Shown: positions 30,726 through 40,077, counted from the first letter of the stretch. The stretch: 56,253 bases of DNA from Photobacterium aquae (GCF_001029445.1 NZ_LDOT01000003.1:1-56253), one strand, 5' to 3'. The notes: generated by a model from the letters alone, not told the origin. Numbers and translations are program-made.

Positions 30726-30870
30726 GGTCTTTCCTTATTTGCATGGTTTTCGCCTGCCTGCACAATCGGGATATTATTGATTGGGAAAGGCTTGCGAAAA
30801 CCCACTGTCACAGTGCTAGGGCGATAGGCAAAACTATACCAGAGTCAGCAGTGTTTGAACCAGCGGCCTG

Positions 30871-31728
30871 TTAGCGCGTGCGCTTATCTTGATAAAGGTG
30901 ACGGTCGGCACGCTCAAGTAAGGCACTGGCGGTATCGCCTTTTTGGTATTCGGCAAACCCGCAGGAGCAACCAATCTTCAAGGTTTGTAGAATTGTGTCC
31001 TGTTGTGTTAGTTGCAGGATTCGGGAAAAGACCTGCATGGCTGAATCGCTGGTGGCAGGTTGGAGCAGGGCGGCAAACTCATCACCGCCAATACGGTAGC
31101 AGCGATCGGATGCACGGATTGTCTGCTTTAGCAGATTGCCGAATTGGCGGATGACCCGGTCACCGTCTGGGTGGCCGTAGCGGTCGTTGACTTGCTTGAA
31201 GTTATCGAGGTCGAACATGACCAGCACCAGGCCGACAGTTTTGCGCTCGCTGACTGCGATAGCGTGGGTCAGGTCCTGTTCAAAACAGCTTCGGTTGCCG
31301 AGGCCTGACAGACAATCTTGCAGTGCCATGTTTTTCACTTTGCGGTATTCGATACCATTGGTGAGTGGTCCGGCAAACAGGCGATGATAGGTATGCAGCA
31401 GGCTTATTTCGTCTTGATCGAGCGCATAAGGTGTGTGGTATTGCAGCTTGCCTAATTCATTGCCGTTGAATCGCAATAGGAATGTTTGGCGGTGTTCGCT
31501 GGCATCACCGCCACGGATTTGGGTTGATGTACCATCAAATTCCCAAATCAAGCGGGTGATATCAATTTGCTTTTCGATTTCTCGGGCAAATATTTCGAAC
31601 AGGATCGGCAAATCAAGCTTGCCCTGAAGCTTTTGTAGGATTAACAGGCGCTGATCAGCTCCAAGAGGTTTGGCCCTTGGTTTGGTGCTGGAGCCTGCAG
31701 TGATTGAATTCCAGTGAAGTGGACCCAT
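30871..31728 (-). CDS. Cytoplasmic GGDEF diguanylate cyclase
   Basis: This protein of 285 residues should make cyclic di-GMP. The catalytic motif GGDEF is intact at residues 214-218, with the metal Asp in MFDLDNFKQVND. The product-inhibition I-site RxxD (RASD, residues 205-208) lies exactly five residues before it. The N-terminal 125 residues are a predicted soluble, GAF-like sensory part with no membrane segment and no recognised ligand motif. No clear ribosome site precedes the ATG. It is transcribed alone from a promoter-like element at 31759-31786. Confidence 0.9.
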   Translation of the reverse strand: MGPLHWNSITAGSSTKPRAKPLGADQRLLILQKLQGKLDLPILFEIFAREIEKQIDITRLIWEFDGTSTQIRGGDASEHRQTFLLRFNGNELGKLQYHTPYALDQDEISLLHTYHRLFAGPLTNGIEYRKVKNMALQDCLSGLGNRSCFEQDLTHAIAVSERKTVGLVLVMFDLDNFKQVNDRYGHPDGDRVIRQFGNLLKQTIRASDRCYRIGGDEFAALLQPATSDSAMQVFSRILQLTQQDTILQTLKIGCSCGFAEYQKGDTASALLERADRHLYQDKRTR

Positions 31729-31758
31729 ACCCGTATCAAAAAATCATAAAGGAAGATA

Positions 31759-31786
31759 ACTATAGGGAATTATTACGCTTTTTCAA
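31759..31786 (-). promoter_or_regulatory. Promoter for the diguanylate cyclase gene
   Basis: Read on the minus strand, TTGAAA (31786-31781) and TATAGT (31764-31759) are 16 bases apart. The transcript would start about 25 bases before the ATG, leaving a very short leader. Confidence 0.4.
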
Positions 31787-31923
31787 TAGCCTGACTGTAT
31801 TTGTTTCAAATATATATGACAAATTACCTCAAAATTAAGGAGTTAGAGGGAGAGGGGGGATCTCATTGGTGTTTATCAGGCAGGAGATGATATCCCCTCG
31901 GCAGTGCCTTGCGGGCTTCTTTT

Positions 31924-33048
31924 TTAGTTCAGAAAGTGGCGTAAAATGGCTTCATGTTCCAGAGTGTCTTCATAGCCCATGTCGATCAGGGCCTGAATAT
32001 AGCCGGGTTCGAATAGTAGGTAACTGGTAATGGCGGCATCGTCCTTCGGGCTGATCCCGATAAGGCGCATCAGGGTGCGGGTCATGGGGGGAAGCTGGCC
32101 ATAATGGGCTCTTGCCAGGGGCTCAAATGATTTGCTGGGACAAAGGAGGATATGGTCGATAATCCGCATTTTATGTTGCTTTTGTTCGCTTGGGCTGAAG
32201 TTCCCCAGCAGGGTGTTGGTTCGCGACAGGTTTTCCAGATCGGCGGCAAGGGTGTCGCTGAAAATGGTATCCATTAAGTGCCCGCCGAGCGCGGCAAGGC
32301 CGGGAGCCCGGGTGTGATCGGGTTGTTCGAGCTTTTGGTTGATGAGATCGATAATCAGGATTTTGTCGGCCCCCATTTTCAATGATGGCCGTAGGGGGGC
32401 TAATTGGTGGATAGACCCATCGCCATAGTAGGCTTGGCCGATCCTCGTTGCCGGGAATACGATAGGGATGGCTGCCGAGGCCAGTAGGTGATCCGTATTT
32501 AACAAAGTGCGGCGGCCTTTTGAGCGTGCCCTGTCCCAAGGTTCGATGCTGTTTTGACCTTGGAAGAAACTGACCGAATCGCCACTTTTATAACTGGAGG
32601 CGGTGATCGCGATTCCGTGGAGGTTGCCGGCGGAAATCTGTTTTTCGATTCGGTTGTAGTTGTTGACTTGATTGAGCAGGTGGCGCAGAGGACGGTTGTT
32701 GAGCAGGCCAAATGGTGGGCGGGCATGGTGGTGGGCTTGCAACCTGGCGAACCATTGATGGCCAAGAAAACCCAGCATGCCGGTAGGGCTGGTGGCAAAG
32801 ATACGCCGGCTATGGAGCCGCGACCAAATCCATTCTAGTTTTTTGACGCCGAGGCGAAAACTTGAGGCATAGCAGGCTAATGCCATGGCATTGATGGCTC
32901 CTGCAGAGGTACCGCTGTAAATAGTGAAAGGGCTATGATGAACCCGAGGGTACCATTCGGCGATGGCCTTGAGCACGCCCACTTGATAAGCCGCGCGTGC
33001 ACCACCACCGGTTAACAGTAAACTGATTTTTGGCGAGGTCGTCCTCAT
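31924..33048 (-). CDS. Patatin-like phospholipase family protein
   Basis: This protein of 374 residues has the patatin catalytic dyad. The oxyanion loop GGGARAAYQVG is at residues 14-24, the nucleophile Ser48 in GTSAG (46-50), and the Asp210-Gly211 pair in YYGDGSIHQLAP. It should hydrolyse acyl esters of lipids. There is no signal peptide, so it is cytoplasmic or exported by another route. The substrate is unknown. The C-terminal 100 residues are outside the core domain. It is a single gene between the diguanylate cyclase and proS. 31729-31923 holds only a weak GGGGAT/ATCCCC hairpin and the cyclase promoter. Confidence 0.87.
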   Translation of the reverse strand: MRTTSPKISLLLTGGGARAAYQVGVLKAIAEWYPRVHHSPFTIYSGTSAGAINAMALACYASSFRLGVKKLEWIWSRLHSRRIFATSPTGMLGFLGHQWFARLQAHHHARPPFGLLNNRPLRHLLNQVNNYNRIEKQISAGNLHGIAITASSYKSGDSVSFFQGQNSIEPWDRARSKGRRTLLNTDHLLASAAIPIVFPATRIGQAYYGDGSIHQLAPLRPSLKMGADKILIIDLINQKLEQPDHTRAPGLAALGGHLMDTIFSDTLAADLENLSRTNTLLGNFSPSEQKQHKMRIIDHILLCPSKSFEPLARAHYGQLPPMTRTLMRLIGISPKDDAAITSYLLFEPGYIQALIDMGYEDTLEHEAILRHFLN

Positions 33049-33116
33049 TCGCCTTTCCCGCGTTATGCTTGCATATAGTCTTCTTTTAACTTAACTATAT
33101 ATGAAAAAAGCACCAT

Positions 33117-33148
33117 AAAAAAAGCCTCCACGAAGGAGGCTTTTTACA
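33117..33148. terminator. Terminator after proS
   Basis: AGCCTCC/GGAGGCT is flanked by A on the left and T on the right, so it works in both directions. On the minus strand it lies just past the proS stop. Confidence 0.85.
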
Positions 33149-33165
33149 ATCAGTTCGTTAGCTAA

Positions 33166-34881
33166 TTAAGCAAGTTGTGCTTTGATATGCTCAACGATGT
33201 CAGCCATGGCAACGGCGGTCTTCTCACCAGAACGGCGGTTCTTGTACTCGAAGTTACCTTCGTCCATGCTGCGGTCGCCAATCACGATAGTGTGAGGGAT
33301 ACCGATCAATTCCATATCAGAGAACATCACACCTGGGCGTTCTTTACGGTCATCGAATAGGACGTCGATACCCATTGCAGTCAGTTCCGCGTATAGCTTC
33401 TCTGCCGCTTCCTGAACACGCTCAGACTTGTGCATGTTCATCGGTACGATTGCAACCTGGAATGGTGCAAGTGCGTCTGGCCAGATGATACCGTATTTGT
33501 CGTGGTTCTGTTCGATAGCAGATGCAACAACACGTGATACACCGATACCGTAGCAGCCCATTTCTAGGATCACATTCTTACCGTTTGAGTCTAGAACGCC
33601 GCAGTTCATCTTCTCAGAGTAGGTCGTACCTAGCTGGAAGATGTGGCCTACTTCGATACCGCGCTTAAGCATCAGGGTACCTTGGCCGCATGGGCTTGGG
33701 TCGCCTTCTACAACGTTACGCAGGTCAGCAACTTGGCCTAGTTCAACGTCACGACCCCAGTTGATACCGAAGTAGTGTTTGCCGTCGATGTTCGCGCCAG
33801 CGCCGAAGTCGCTCATTACCGCGACAGTGCGGTCAACGATGAACGGTAGTTCAAGGCCTACTGGGCCTAGAGAGCCTGCGCCTGCACCGATTAGTTCGCG
33901 CATCTCTTCTTCGGTTGCCATCTCTAGTGGAGAAGCAACTTCTGCTAGGTTCTCAGCTTTGATTTCGTTCAGCTCGTGGTCACCACGGATGATTAGCGCA
34001 ACGATAGGTGCGTCGATTTCATCAGAGGCTTTAACGAATAGTGTTTTGACAGTTTTTTCGATTGGCAGGCCGTGCTGCTCAACCAATTCCGCGATAGTCT
34101 TCGCGTTTGGCGTATCAACCAGCGTCATCTCTTGGGTTGGCGCTGCACGCTCAACAGCAGGAGCTACCGCTTCCGCTTTTTCGATGTTCGCTGCGTAATC
34201 AGATTCTGTAGAGAATGCGATTAGGTCTTCGCCGCTTTCAGCCAGTACGTGGAACTCCTGAGAGCCGTTACCACCGATAGCGCCTGAATCAGCCAGTACA
34301 GGCCGGTATTCAAGGCCCATGCGATCGAACGCTTTACAGTAGGCATCGTGCATCGCTTGGTAAGATTTCTCTAGGCCTGCTTTGTCGATGTCAAAGCTGT
34401 ATGCATCCATCATGCAGAATTCGCGTGCGCGCATTACGCCGAAACGTGGGCGGCGCTCATCACGGAATTTAGTCTGGATCTGGTACAGGTTGATAGGTAG
34501 CTGCTTGTACGAGCTTACTTCGTTGCGCACCAATGCAGTGATAACTTCTTCTGCTGTTGGGCTAAGTACAAACGGACGAACATGGCGGTCAGTAAAGCGA
34601 AGCAGTTCCGGGCCCATCTTTTCAGAGCGACCAGTCTCTTCCCATAGTTCAAACGGCTGTACAACGGGCATCAGAGTTTCGATTGCGCCTGCATTGTCGA
34701 TCTCTTGACGAACGATGTTTTCGACTTTACGCAATACACGTAGACCAGTAGGCAGCCAGGTGTAAAGACCTGAAGCCAGCTTACGGATCATACCTGCACG
34801 TAGCATGAGCTGGTGGCTCACTACTTCTGCGTCGTTTGGAGTCTCCTTCAGAGTAGAAAGAAGATAATTACTGGTACGCAT
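33166..34881 (-). CDS. proS: Prolyl-tRNA synthetase (bacterial type, with editing domain)
   Basis: This protein of 571 residues (E. coli 572) charges tRNA-Pro and deacylates Ala-tRNA-Pro. Class II motif 2 is visible around [22 protein letters not shown]. The inserted YbaK-like editing domain lies at about residues 225-400 ([20 protein letters not shown]). Motif 3 is near [18 protein letters not shown]. The anticodon-binding domain is C-terminal. Codon bias is strong, as for highly expressed genes. Confidence 0.97.
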   Translation of the reverse strand: MRTSNYLLSTLKETPNDAEVVSHQLMLRAGMIRKLASGLYTWLPTGLRVLRKVENIVRQEIDNAGAIETLMPVVQPFELWEETGRSEKMGPELLRFTDRHVRPFVLSPTAEEVITALVRNEVSSYKQLPINLYQIQTKFRDERRPRFGVMRAREFCMMDAYSFDIDKAGLEKSYQAMHDAYCKAFDRMGLEYRPVLADSGAIGGNGSQEFHVLAESGEDLIAFSTESDYAANIEKAEAVAPAVERAAPTQEMTLVDTPNAKTIAELVEQHGLPIEKTVKTLFVKASDEIDAPIVALIIRGDHELNEIKAENLAEVASPLEMATEEEMRELIGAGAGSLGPVGLELPFIVDRTVAVMSDFGAGANIDGKHYFGINWGRDVELGQVADLRNVVEGDPSPCGQGTLMLKRGIEVGHIFQLGTTYSEKMNCGVLDSNGKNVILEMGCYGIGVSRVVASAIEQNHDKYGIIWPDALAPFQVAIVPMNMHKSERVQEAAEKLYAELTAMGIDVLFDDRKERPGVMFSDMELIGIPHTIVIGDRSMDEGNFEYKNRRSGEKTAVAMADIVEHIKAQLA

Positions 34882-34933
34882 TGATGGTATCCGTTGGTTG
34901 ATAGAGAAATAAGGGAAATGGGATTAACCCGCC

Positions 34934-35005
34934 GCCACCTAGGCAGTAACTGCGTAGTTTACCAGTCAAATCCCCTTTCTCCAAAGGGAACAAGCTGGAG
35001 GTGGC
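34934..35005. repeat. Small inverted-repeat element between trmO and proS
   Basis: A 72-base segment is bounded by GCCACCT and its reverse complement AGGTGGC. It contains two inner hairpins: GCAGTAACTGC near the left end and TCCCTTT-like/AAAGGGA around 34972-34989. It fills the space between two minus-strand genes. It may be a miniature mobile or REP-like repeat, or only a structured terminator for trmO. Confidence 0.4.
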
Positions 35006-35021
35006 AGATATTTTGTGCGAC

Positions 35022-35711
35022 TTAGTGTAGGGCAAGGACGGTGATCCCGTCATCATCGACCCTGAAGCGAACATTATAGTCGAACAGGTGAACGGCATAT
35101 TCCTTGGTGTCGACCTTGCCTTTCTTATAGGCCGGGCGGGGATCTTGGGCCAGCACTTCTTCGATGACAGCCCGCTGGCGAGCAAGCTCCTTGCCGTTGA
35201 GCTGTTTTTCGGCCAGTTCGCTGAAATGCACTGCCAGCGTGGCTGGCTGCTCGCTGGCGAAACCGCCCACGGCCTGTGGCAGGCTGTCGGAATAAGGGAT
35301 ATAGGGCTTGATATCGATGATTGGTGTCCCGTCAACCAGATCCACCCCACCTAGCTCGATGATGACATTACTGCCTTGCTGGCGGACGCCGATCAATTCT
35401 ACCGCTGACATCCCGATGCCGTTGGGGCGGAACGTCGCCCTGCTGGCAAAGACACCGATACGCTCGTTGCCGCCCAGCCGTGGTGGCCGCACGGTTGGGC
35501 GCCATCCTGCCTCGAGGTTCTGGTCAAAAAGAAATAACAGCCAAAGGTGGCTGAATTGCTCAATGCCCCTGACGGCCTCTAGGGCATTGGCCTCTCCCTG
35601 CAGGATGATTTCCGAGCGGGCGCTCGGCACGAGCCCCGGCTGGCGAGGAACGGCAAATTTTTCTTTGTAGGGGGAGCGTATCACCCCGATTGGCTCAATC
35701 TGGTATTGCAT
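35022..35711 (-). CDS. trmO: tRNA (adenine(37)-N6)-methyltransferase TrmO
   Basis: This protein of 229 residues (E. coli TrmO/YaeB 235) methylates t6A37 of tRNA-Thr to m6t6A using S-adenosylmethionine. Conserved blocks are PIGVIRSPYKEKFAVPRQPG, FSHLWLLFLFD and FASRATFRPNGIGMSAVEL. The frame is open 13 codons upstream, but the ATG at 35711 (MQYQIEPIGVI) gives the standard N-terminus. The gene is divergent from rpmE2, sharing a control region with Zur-like and Fur-like boxes. Confidence 0.93.
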   Translation of the reverse strand: MQYQIEPIGVIRSPYKEKFAVPRQPGLVPSARSEIILQGEANALEAVRGIEQFSHLWLLFLFDQNLEAGWRPTVRPPRLGGNERIGVFASRATFRPNGIGMSAVELIGVRQQGSNVIIELGGVDLVDGTPIIDIKPYIPYSDSLPQAVGGFASEQPATLAVHFSELAEKQLNGKELARQRAVIEEVLAQDPRPAYKKGKVDTKEYAVHLFDYNVRFRVDDDGITVLALH

Positions 35712-35772
35712 TGCATCAGGCCCAAAACAGTGTTGCGCAGACCATACCATAAAAATAGTACTTGATCTTTAT

Positions 35773-35787
35773 TGAGAATAACTATCA
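35773..35787. promoter_or_regulatory. Fur-like box
   Basis: TGAGAATAACTATCA agrees with the 7-1-7 Fur consensus (TGATAAT-A-ATTATCA) at 13 of 15 positions. It is 7 bases to the left of the Zur-like box in the trmO/rpmE2 gap. Whether Fur binds is not shown. Confidence 0.45.
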
Positions 35788-35794
35788 AATAATA

Positions 35795-35809
35795 TGTTAT
35801 AACATAACA
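35795..35809. promoter_or_regulatory. Zur box upstream of rpmE2-rpmJ2
   Basis: TGTTATAACATAACA is a near-perfect 7-1-7 palindrome (TGTTATA/CATAACA, six of seven pairs) matching the gamma-proteobacterial Zur operator. It is 33 bases before the rpmE2 start. Zur control of these zinc-free ribosomal protein paralogues is established in other bacteria. Confidence 0.75.
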
Positions 35810-35841
35810 ATTCGTGAGTTAATCGCCAGAAGGAGAGCAGT

Positions 35842-36099
35842 ATGAAACCCGGTATTCACCCGCCATATCGCAAGGTGGTGTTTCATGATACCAGTGCCGA
35901 CCAATACTTCGTGGTGGGGTCGACCTTGTCTACCGATCGGACCATTGTCTGGGAGGACGGCAAGGAATACCCCTATTTCACCTTGGATGTCTCGTCGGCC
36001 TCCCATCCGTTTTGTACCGGTAAGCAGAGGATAGTCAGGAGCGAAGGCCGGATGGCTAATTTCACCCGCCGTTTCGGCCAGTTCGGCCAATCAAAATAA
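35842..36099 (+). CDS. rpmE2: 50S ribosomal protein L31 type B (zinc-free paralogue)
   Basis: This protein of 85 residues replaces zinc-binding L31 on the ribosome under zinc starvation, freeing zinc. It lacks the CxxC zinc ribbon; the only Cys is in [11 protein letters not shown]. The N-terminus [20 protein letters not shown] and the SVSS-like [12 protein letters not shown] block fit type B L31. It starts with AAGGAGAG as ribosome site, behind a Zur box, and is followed after 11 bases by rpmJ2. Confidence 0.95.
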   Translation: MKPGIHPPYRKVVFHDTSADQYFVVGSTLSTDRTIVWEDGKEYPYFTLDVSSASHPFCTGKQRIVRSEGRMANFTRRFGQFGQSK

Positions 36100-36110
36100 G
36101 GAAGGAAAAG

Positions 36111-36254
36111 ATGCAGGTATTGAGTTCATTGAAAAGTGCAAAAATGAGGCACCGCGACTGCCAGATTGTCAAACGTCGTGGTCGCCTATACGTCATTTGC
36201 AAATCGAATCCGCGCTTCAAGGCCGTACAGGGCGGAACGAAAAAGAAAAAATAG
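36111..36254 (+). CDS. rpmJ2: 50S ribosomal protein L36 type B (zinc-free paralogue)
   Basis: This short gene encodes 47 residues, beginning [20 protein letters not shown] and ending in a lysine run (GGTKKKK). It matches the longer type B L36. Only two Cys remain (residues 17 and 30), so the four-ligand zinc site of ordinary L36 is absent. GGAAGG is the ribosome site. It forms an operon with rpmE2 and should be induced together with it when zinc is low. Confidence 0.93.
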   Translation: MQVLSSLKSAKMRHRDCQIVKRRGRLYVICKSNPRFKAVQGGTKKKK

Positions 36255-36266
36255 CACCTCATAATG

Positions 36267-36293
36267 AAAACGCCCCTCTGCAAGGGAGGGGCG
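36267..36293 (-). terminator. Terminator after metQ
   Basis: CGCCCCTC/GAGGGGCG is a perfect eight-base stem. On the minus strand it is followed by TTTTC. It lies between the converging rpmJ2 and metQ and may serve both. Confidence 0.65.
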
Positions 36294-36324
36294 CGATAGG
36301 TCAAATGGTATGGAATGGCTGGAT

Positions 36325-37140
36325 TTACCAGCCTTTGACGACACCACCTTGGAAGATATCCTGCGCGGCGTTGTAAACCTCGTCGGATTGGTAGGCCTTG
36401 ATGAAGGTCTGAACATTCTCGTTGTTGACGTTGTCTTCGCGGGCAACGATCAGGTTGACGTATGGGGACTCCTTGTCTTCGACGAAGACGCCGTCGCGCT
36501 CAGGGGTCAGGTTGATACTGCTGGCATAGGTATTGTTGATGATTGCCAGATCAACATCATCCAGCGAGCGTGGCAGCTGGGCTGCTTCAAGCTCTTTGAT
36601 CTTGAGGTTTTTCGGGTTGTCGACAATATCAAGTACGGTCGCGGTCAAGCCTGCCCCGTCCTTGAGGGTTAGTAGCCCTTGTTGCTGGAGCAGCAGCAGC
36701 GAACGGCCAAGGTTGGTTGGATCGTTTGGCAGTGCGATCAGAGCACCGTCCTTGAGCTCATCGAGTGATTTGATCTTGCTGGAATAGGCGGCAATCGGGT
36801 AGACAAAGGTGTTGCCGGCAACGGCAAACTTGTAGCCGCGATCTTTGACTTGCTGCTCAAGGTACGGCTTGTGCTGGAACGCATTGATATCAATAGAACC
36901 TTCCTCGAGCGCCGCATTCGGCGAGATATAGTCGGTAAACGTAATTAGCTCGACATCCAGCCCGTATTTGTCCTTGGCCTGCTTGGCCGCCACCTCGGCC
37001 ACTTGCTCTTCGGCACCGGCCATGACCCCAACTTTGATTTTGCTGTTGTCGACAGCCGCTTCTTTCTCACCGCAGCCGGTCAGGACAAGGGCCGATGCCA
37101 GGCCGGCAACGGCAAACAGGTTCTTTAGGTTAAACGCCAT
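36325..37140 (-). CDS. metQ: Methionine ABC transporter substrate-binding lipoprotein
   Basis: This protein of 271 residues (E. coli 271) has a lipoprotein signal peptide ending in the lipobox LTGC, lipidated at Cys23. It binds D- and L-methionine in the periplasm and hands it to MetNI. Family blocks include VGVMAGAEEQVAEVA, ITFTDYISPNAALEEGSIDINAFQHKPYL and IALPNDPTNLGRSLLLLQ. It is the last gene of metN-metI-metQ and lies 60 bases after metI. Confidence 0.95.
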   Translation of the reverse strand: MAFNLKNLFAVAGLASALVLTGCGEKEAAVDNSKIKVGVMAGAEEQVAEVAAKQAKDKYGLDVELITFTDYISPNAALEEGSIDINAFQHKPYLEQQVKDRGYKFAVAGNTFVYPIAAYSSKIKSLDELKDGALIALPNDPTNLGRSLLLLQQQGLLTLKDGAGLTATVLDIVDNPKNLKIKELEAAQLPRSLDDVDLAIINNTYASSINLTPERDGVFVEDKESPYVNLIVAREDNVNNENVQTFIKAYQSDEVYNAAQDIFQGGVVKGW

Positions 37141-37200
37141 GATACTTCTCCTTGAATTGGGGTTTCCGTAATACTAGTTGGATTTTTGTTGTGTTAGTGC

Positions 37201-37887
37201 TTAGCGATGGTCGCAACGCTTGACCAGATGATCGCCGATGGATTGGATCAGCTGAACCAATATCACCAGCATCACCACCGTAATCATCATGACCGTGCCG
37301 TCGAAGCGTTGGTAGCCATAGCGGATACCGACGTCACCGAGACCGCCACCCCCGACGGTACCCGCCATTGCCGAATAGCTCACCAGTGTAACCAGCGTGA
37401 TGGTGATGGCATTGATAATCCCCGGCAGGGCCTCAGGCAGCAGTACCTTGGTAATGATTTGGCGCGGGGTTGCCCCCATTGCCTGGGCGGCCTCGACCAG
37501 CCCGCTGGGTATTTCGAGCAGTGCCCCTTCGACGAGGCGGGCAATAAAAGGGATCGCGCCGACAGTCAGCGGGACGATGGCTGCCGCCGTGCCGATTGAG
37601 CTGCCGACCACGAACCGTGTAAACGGGATAATGGCAACCAGCAGGATAATGAACGGGATCGACCGGCCGATATTGACCACGGCCCCGAGCACCTTGTTCA
37701 CGGCCGGATTGGCAAGCAGGCCGTTGGCCTTGGTCAGGTGCAACGCAACCCCGACCGGGATACCGATGGCAAAGCCGATCAGGGCTGAGGCAAATACCAT
37801 GATCAGGGTCTGGCCTAGGGCATCAATGAGCAATTCGACCAGCCGCTGGTTGTCGGCCCACCATAGGGTTAGGGAATCAAGCCACAT
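37201..37887 (-). CDS. metI: Methionine ABC transporter permease
   Basis: This inner-membrane permease of 228 residues has about five membrane segments. The EAA loop that contacts the ATPase reads [28 protein letters not shown] prefer the ATG at 37887 ([10 protein letters not shown]) over an in-frame TTG at 37893, because GGAGG is nine bases before the ATG. The start lies inside the end of metN, so the two are translationally coupled. Confidence 0.94.
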   Translation of the reverse strand: MWLDSLTLWWADNQRLVELLIDALGQTLIMVFASALIGFAIGIPVGVALHLTKANGLLANPAVNKVLGAVVNIGRSIPFIILLVAIIPFTRFVVGSSIGTAAAIVPLTVGAIPFIARLVEGALLEIPSGLVEAAQAMGATPRQIITKVLLPEALPGIINAITITLVTLVSYSAMAGTVGGGGLGDVGIRYGYQRFDGTVMMITVVMLVILVQLIQSIGDHLVKRCDHR

Positions 37888-38911
37888 AGCCAAGTACCTC
37901 CACGTTAACGTTATGGTCGCGCATGAAGGCGATAGCCTGCTCTGCGGCTTGTTCGGTGCCGAAGAACTCGGCCAGCATCAGGCCGAACTTGACGCCGCCG
38001 GCGTAGTCCATGTCGGCGCTTAGAATGTTGACATCAATATTGAACTCGCGGGCAACCTGAGAGATCAACGGGGCATCCACGGAGGTACCGGTGAATTCCA
38101 GCCTGACGAGCGGGTAGCTGTTGTCTGTCCGCTGGGCCATCATCCGGGCGCGGTAGTCTTCGGGAATAGACAAATCCAATGTCGAGCGGATGAAGTTGCG
38201 CGCCAGTTCCGTTTTAGGGTGGGCGAAGATATCGCCGACCGGCCCTTTTTCGACCAGTTCGCCATCACCGATAATCGCGACTTCCGAGCAGATTCCTTTG
38301 ACGACATCCATTTCATGGGTGATCAGCAAAATAGTTAGGCCAAGCTGACGGTTGATGGTTTTGAGCAGCTCGAGGATTGACTGGGTGGTGGCTGGATCAA
38401 GGGCACTGGTCGCCTCGTCGCACAGCAGTACTTTGGGATCCGACGCCAAGGCCCGGGCGATCGCAACGCGTTGCTTCTGGCCACCGCTGAGGTTGGACGG
38501 GTAGCTGTCATGCTTGTCGCCAAGGCCAACAAGATCCAATAACTCGTGAACCTTGCTTTGGATAGCGGGCTTGGGTAAAGAGGCCAGCTCGAGCGGCAGG
38601 GCAACATTGTCAAACACCGTCCGGGATGACAGCAGGTTGAAATGCTGGAAGATCATCCCGATTTTGCGACGCGCTTGAGTCAGCTCGTTGCCGGGAAGTT
38701 GGGTTAGATCAATGCCATCGACGATCACCTGTCCGCTGGTGGGCCGCTCAAGTAGATTGACGCAGCGGATCAGGGTGCTCTTGCCGGCACCCGAAGAACC
38801 GATGACACCGAAGATGGTGCCTTGCTCTATGGTCAGGTTGATATCACGCAGCGCGTGGATCTCCTTTTCCCCTTGATAGAACACCTTGTTAACTCTGCTT
38901 ATTTCTATCAT
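37877..38911 (-). CDS. metN: Methionine ABC transporter ATPase
   Basis: This protein of 344 residues (E. coli 343) is the ATPase of the MetNIQ importer. Walker A is GSSGAGKST, the signature [16 protein letters not shown], and Walker [13 protein letters not shown]. The C-terminal NIL domain (about residues 265-344) allows feedback inhibition by internal methionine in the family. It is the first gene of the metNIQ operon and is preceded by MetJ operator repeats. Confidence 0.96.
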   Translation of the reverse strand: MIEISRVNKVFYQGEKEIHALRDINLTIEQGTIFGVIGSSGAGKSTLIRCVNLLERPTSGQVIVDGIDLTQLPGNELTQARRKIGMIFQHFNLLSSRTVFDNVALPLELASLPKPAIQSKVHELLDLVGLGDKHDSYPSNLSGGQKQRVAIARALASDPKVLLCDEATSALDPATTQSILELLKTINRQLGLTILLITHEMDVVKGICSEVAIIGDGELVEKGPVGDIFAHPKTELARNFIRSTLDLSIPEDYRARMMAQRTDNSYPLVRLEFTGTSVDAPLISQVAREFNIDVNILSADMDYAGGVKFGLMLAEFFGTEQAAEQAIAFMRDHNVNVEVLGYVA

Positions 38912-39050
38912 CGTTCGTCCTGAATCCTATATCGAGTCATTTGTGTATGGTCAATCCTGACTACTGCCGATATATTGTGGTGCTGTAGCGTGTGTTTGCA
39001 TAATTATTGCAATGTAAACAGTTTGTTTGTCAATCGCATTATTTGTTTCG

Positions 39051-39079
39051 ATGCTATTGGTTAAGATAAAGCAAGTCAA
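39051..39079 (-). promoter_or_regulatory. metN promoter
   Basis: On the minus strand TTGACT (39079-39074) and TAGCAT (39056-39051) are 17 bases apart. The -35 directly abuts the MetJ boxes, which fits repression by MetJ. A second -35-like TTGACA exists at 39033-39028, but its -10 is weak. Confidence 0.5.
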
Positions 39080-39080
39080 T

Positions 39081-39112
39081 AGATATTTTTACGTCTGGAC
39101 GTCTAAATGTCT
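39081..39112. promoter_or_regulatory. Tandem MetJ operator (four met boxes)
   Basis: Four adjacent eight-base units AGATATTT, TTACGTCT, GGACGTCT and AAATGTCT match the met box AGACGTCT at 5, 6, 7 and 6 of 8 positions. MetJ with S-adenosylmethionine binds such tandem boxes cooperatively. They lie next to the metN -35 and about 130 bases upstream of the divergent gmhB. Confidence 0.8.
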
Positions 39113-39238
39113 TTATTGCTATTTGATGGGCGGGAGGGGCTTGATGGTACGTAAGCCATCAAAGCAGGTGAATCCCAAGGGCAGCCATGCCATAATTTGA
39201 GCCATCATTGAAATTTCCATAAAACAGAGGGCTTTCGC

Positions 39239-39793
39239 TTGGCCAAACCAGCAGTATTTATCGATCGTGATGGCGTTATTAATATCGACCATGGCTATGT
39301 CCACACCGTCGATGATTTTGAATATGTAGAAGGTGTGTTCGAAGCGTGCAAGAAGCTCAAAGATATGGGCTACCTGCTAGTGCTGGTCACTAACCAGGCC
39401 GGTATTGCCCGCGGGATGTATAGCGAAGATGAGTTCCTGACCCTGACTGAGTGGATGGACTGGAATTTCGCAGACAATGGCGTTGAGTTCGACGGCATTT
39501 ATTACTGCCCGCATCATGCCACAGAAGGCAAGGGTGAATACCTGCAAGATTGCAGCTGCCGTAAGCCTAAACCGGGTATGTTTATCTCGGCTCGTGACTT
39601 CTTGAAAATCGATATGTCCCAGTCGGTGATGATCGGCGACAAGACCGATGACATGAAAGCGGCTGCCGCGGCGGAGGTTGCGACCAAAATTCTTGTGCGC
39701 ACCGGCAAACCGGTAACGGAAGAAGGCGAGACGTTGGCAGACGTTGTACTAGATAGCGTTGCTGATGTACCAGCATGGCTTGCTGCACGTTGA
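39239..39793 (+). CDS. gmhB: D-glycero-beta-D-manno-heptose 1,7-bisphosphate 7-phosphatase
   Basis: This HAD-family phosphatase of 184 residues (E. coli 191) works in ADP-heptose synthesis for the LPS inner core. The nucleophile motif FIDRDGVIN has Asp9 and Asp11. The Cys/His zinc loop [20 protein letters not shown] and the late [12 protein letters not shown] motif are present. It starts at a TTG ([12 protein letters not shown]) preceded by CAGAGGG. In E. coli the next genes are an rRNA operon; here a transport locus follows instead. Confidence 0.94.
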   Translation: MAKPAVFIDRDGVINIDHGYVHTVDDFEYVEGVFEACKKLKDMGYLLVLVTNQAGIARGMYSEDEFLTLTEWMDWNFADNGVEFDGIYYCPHHATEGKGEYLQDCSCRKPKPGMFISARDFLKIDMSQSVMIGDKTDDMKAAAAAEVATKILVRTGKPVTEEGETLADVVLDSVADVPAWLAAR

Positions 39794-39821
39794 TATAGCG
39801 CTCAGCCAAAGTGTGAATATG

Positions 39822-39846
39822 AAAAGCCGCCGATGCGGCTTTTTTT
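39822..39846 (+). terminator. Rho-independent terminator after gmhB
   Basis: AAAGCCGC/GCGGCTTT with a four-base loop is followed by a run of T. It ends the gmhB transcript and marks the left edge of the transport locus. Confidence 0.88.
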
Positions 39847-39974
39847 GTGTATGACAGATTGAACATAAATGTGGTGAGTTTGACTAATTTGAGAATAATT
39901 CTGCCACGGCAAACCATGGTTTATAGGTGATGCTCGGTTTTTCTCGTCCTCGGCCTGACGAGGGGGATAAGACG

Positions 39975-39999
39975 AAAAAAAGGGAAGCAAGTGCTTCCC
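39975..39999 (-). terminator. Terminator of the TonB-cluster operon
   Basis: GGGAAGCA/TGCTTCCC forms the stem. On the minus strand it is followed by seven T (A run at 39975-39981). A second hairpin (TGTGTGA/TCACACA, 40004-40022) lies just before it. Together they end the minus-strand operon after the TPR gene. Confidence 0.85.
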
Positions 40000-40077
40000 A
40001 AAGTGTGTGACTGACTCACACATGAATTAATGGGGGGACTGCTAGCCGTCATTCGTCACGGCCAGCAGGGTCGGGGA

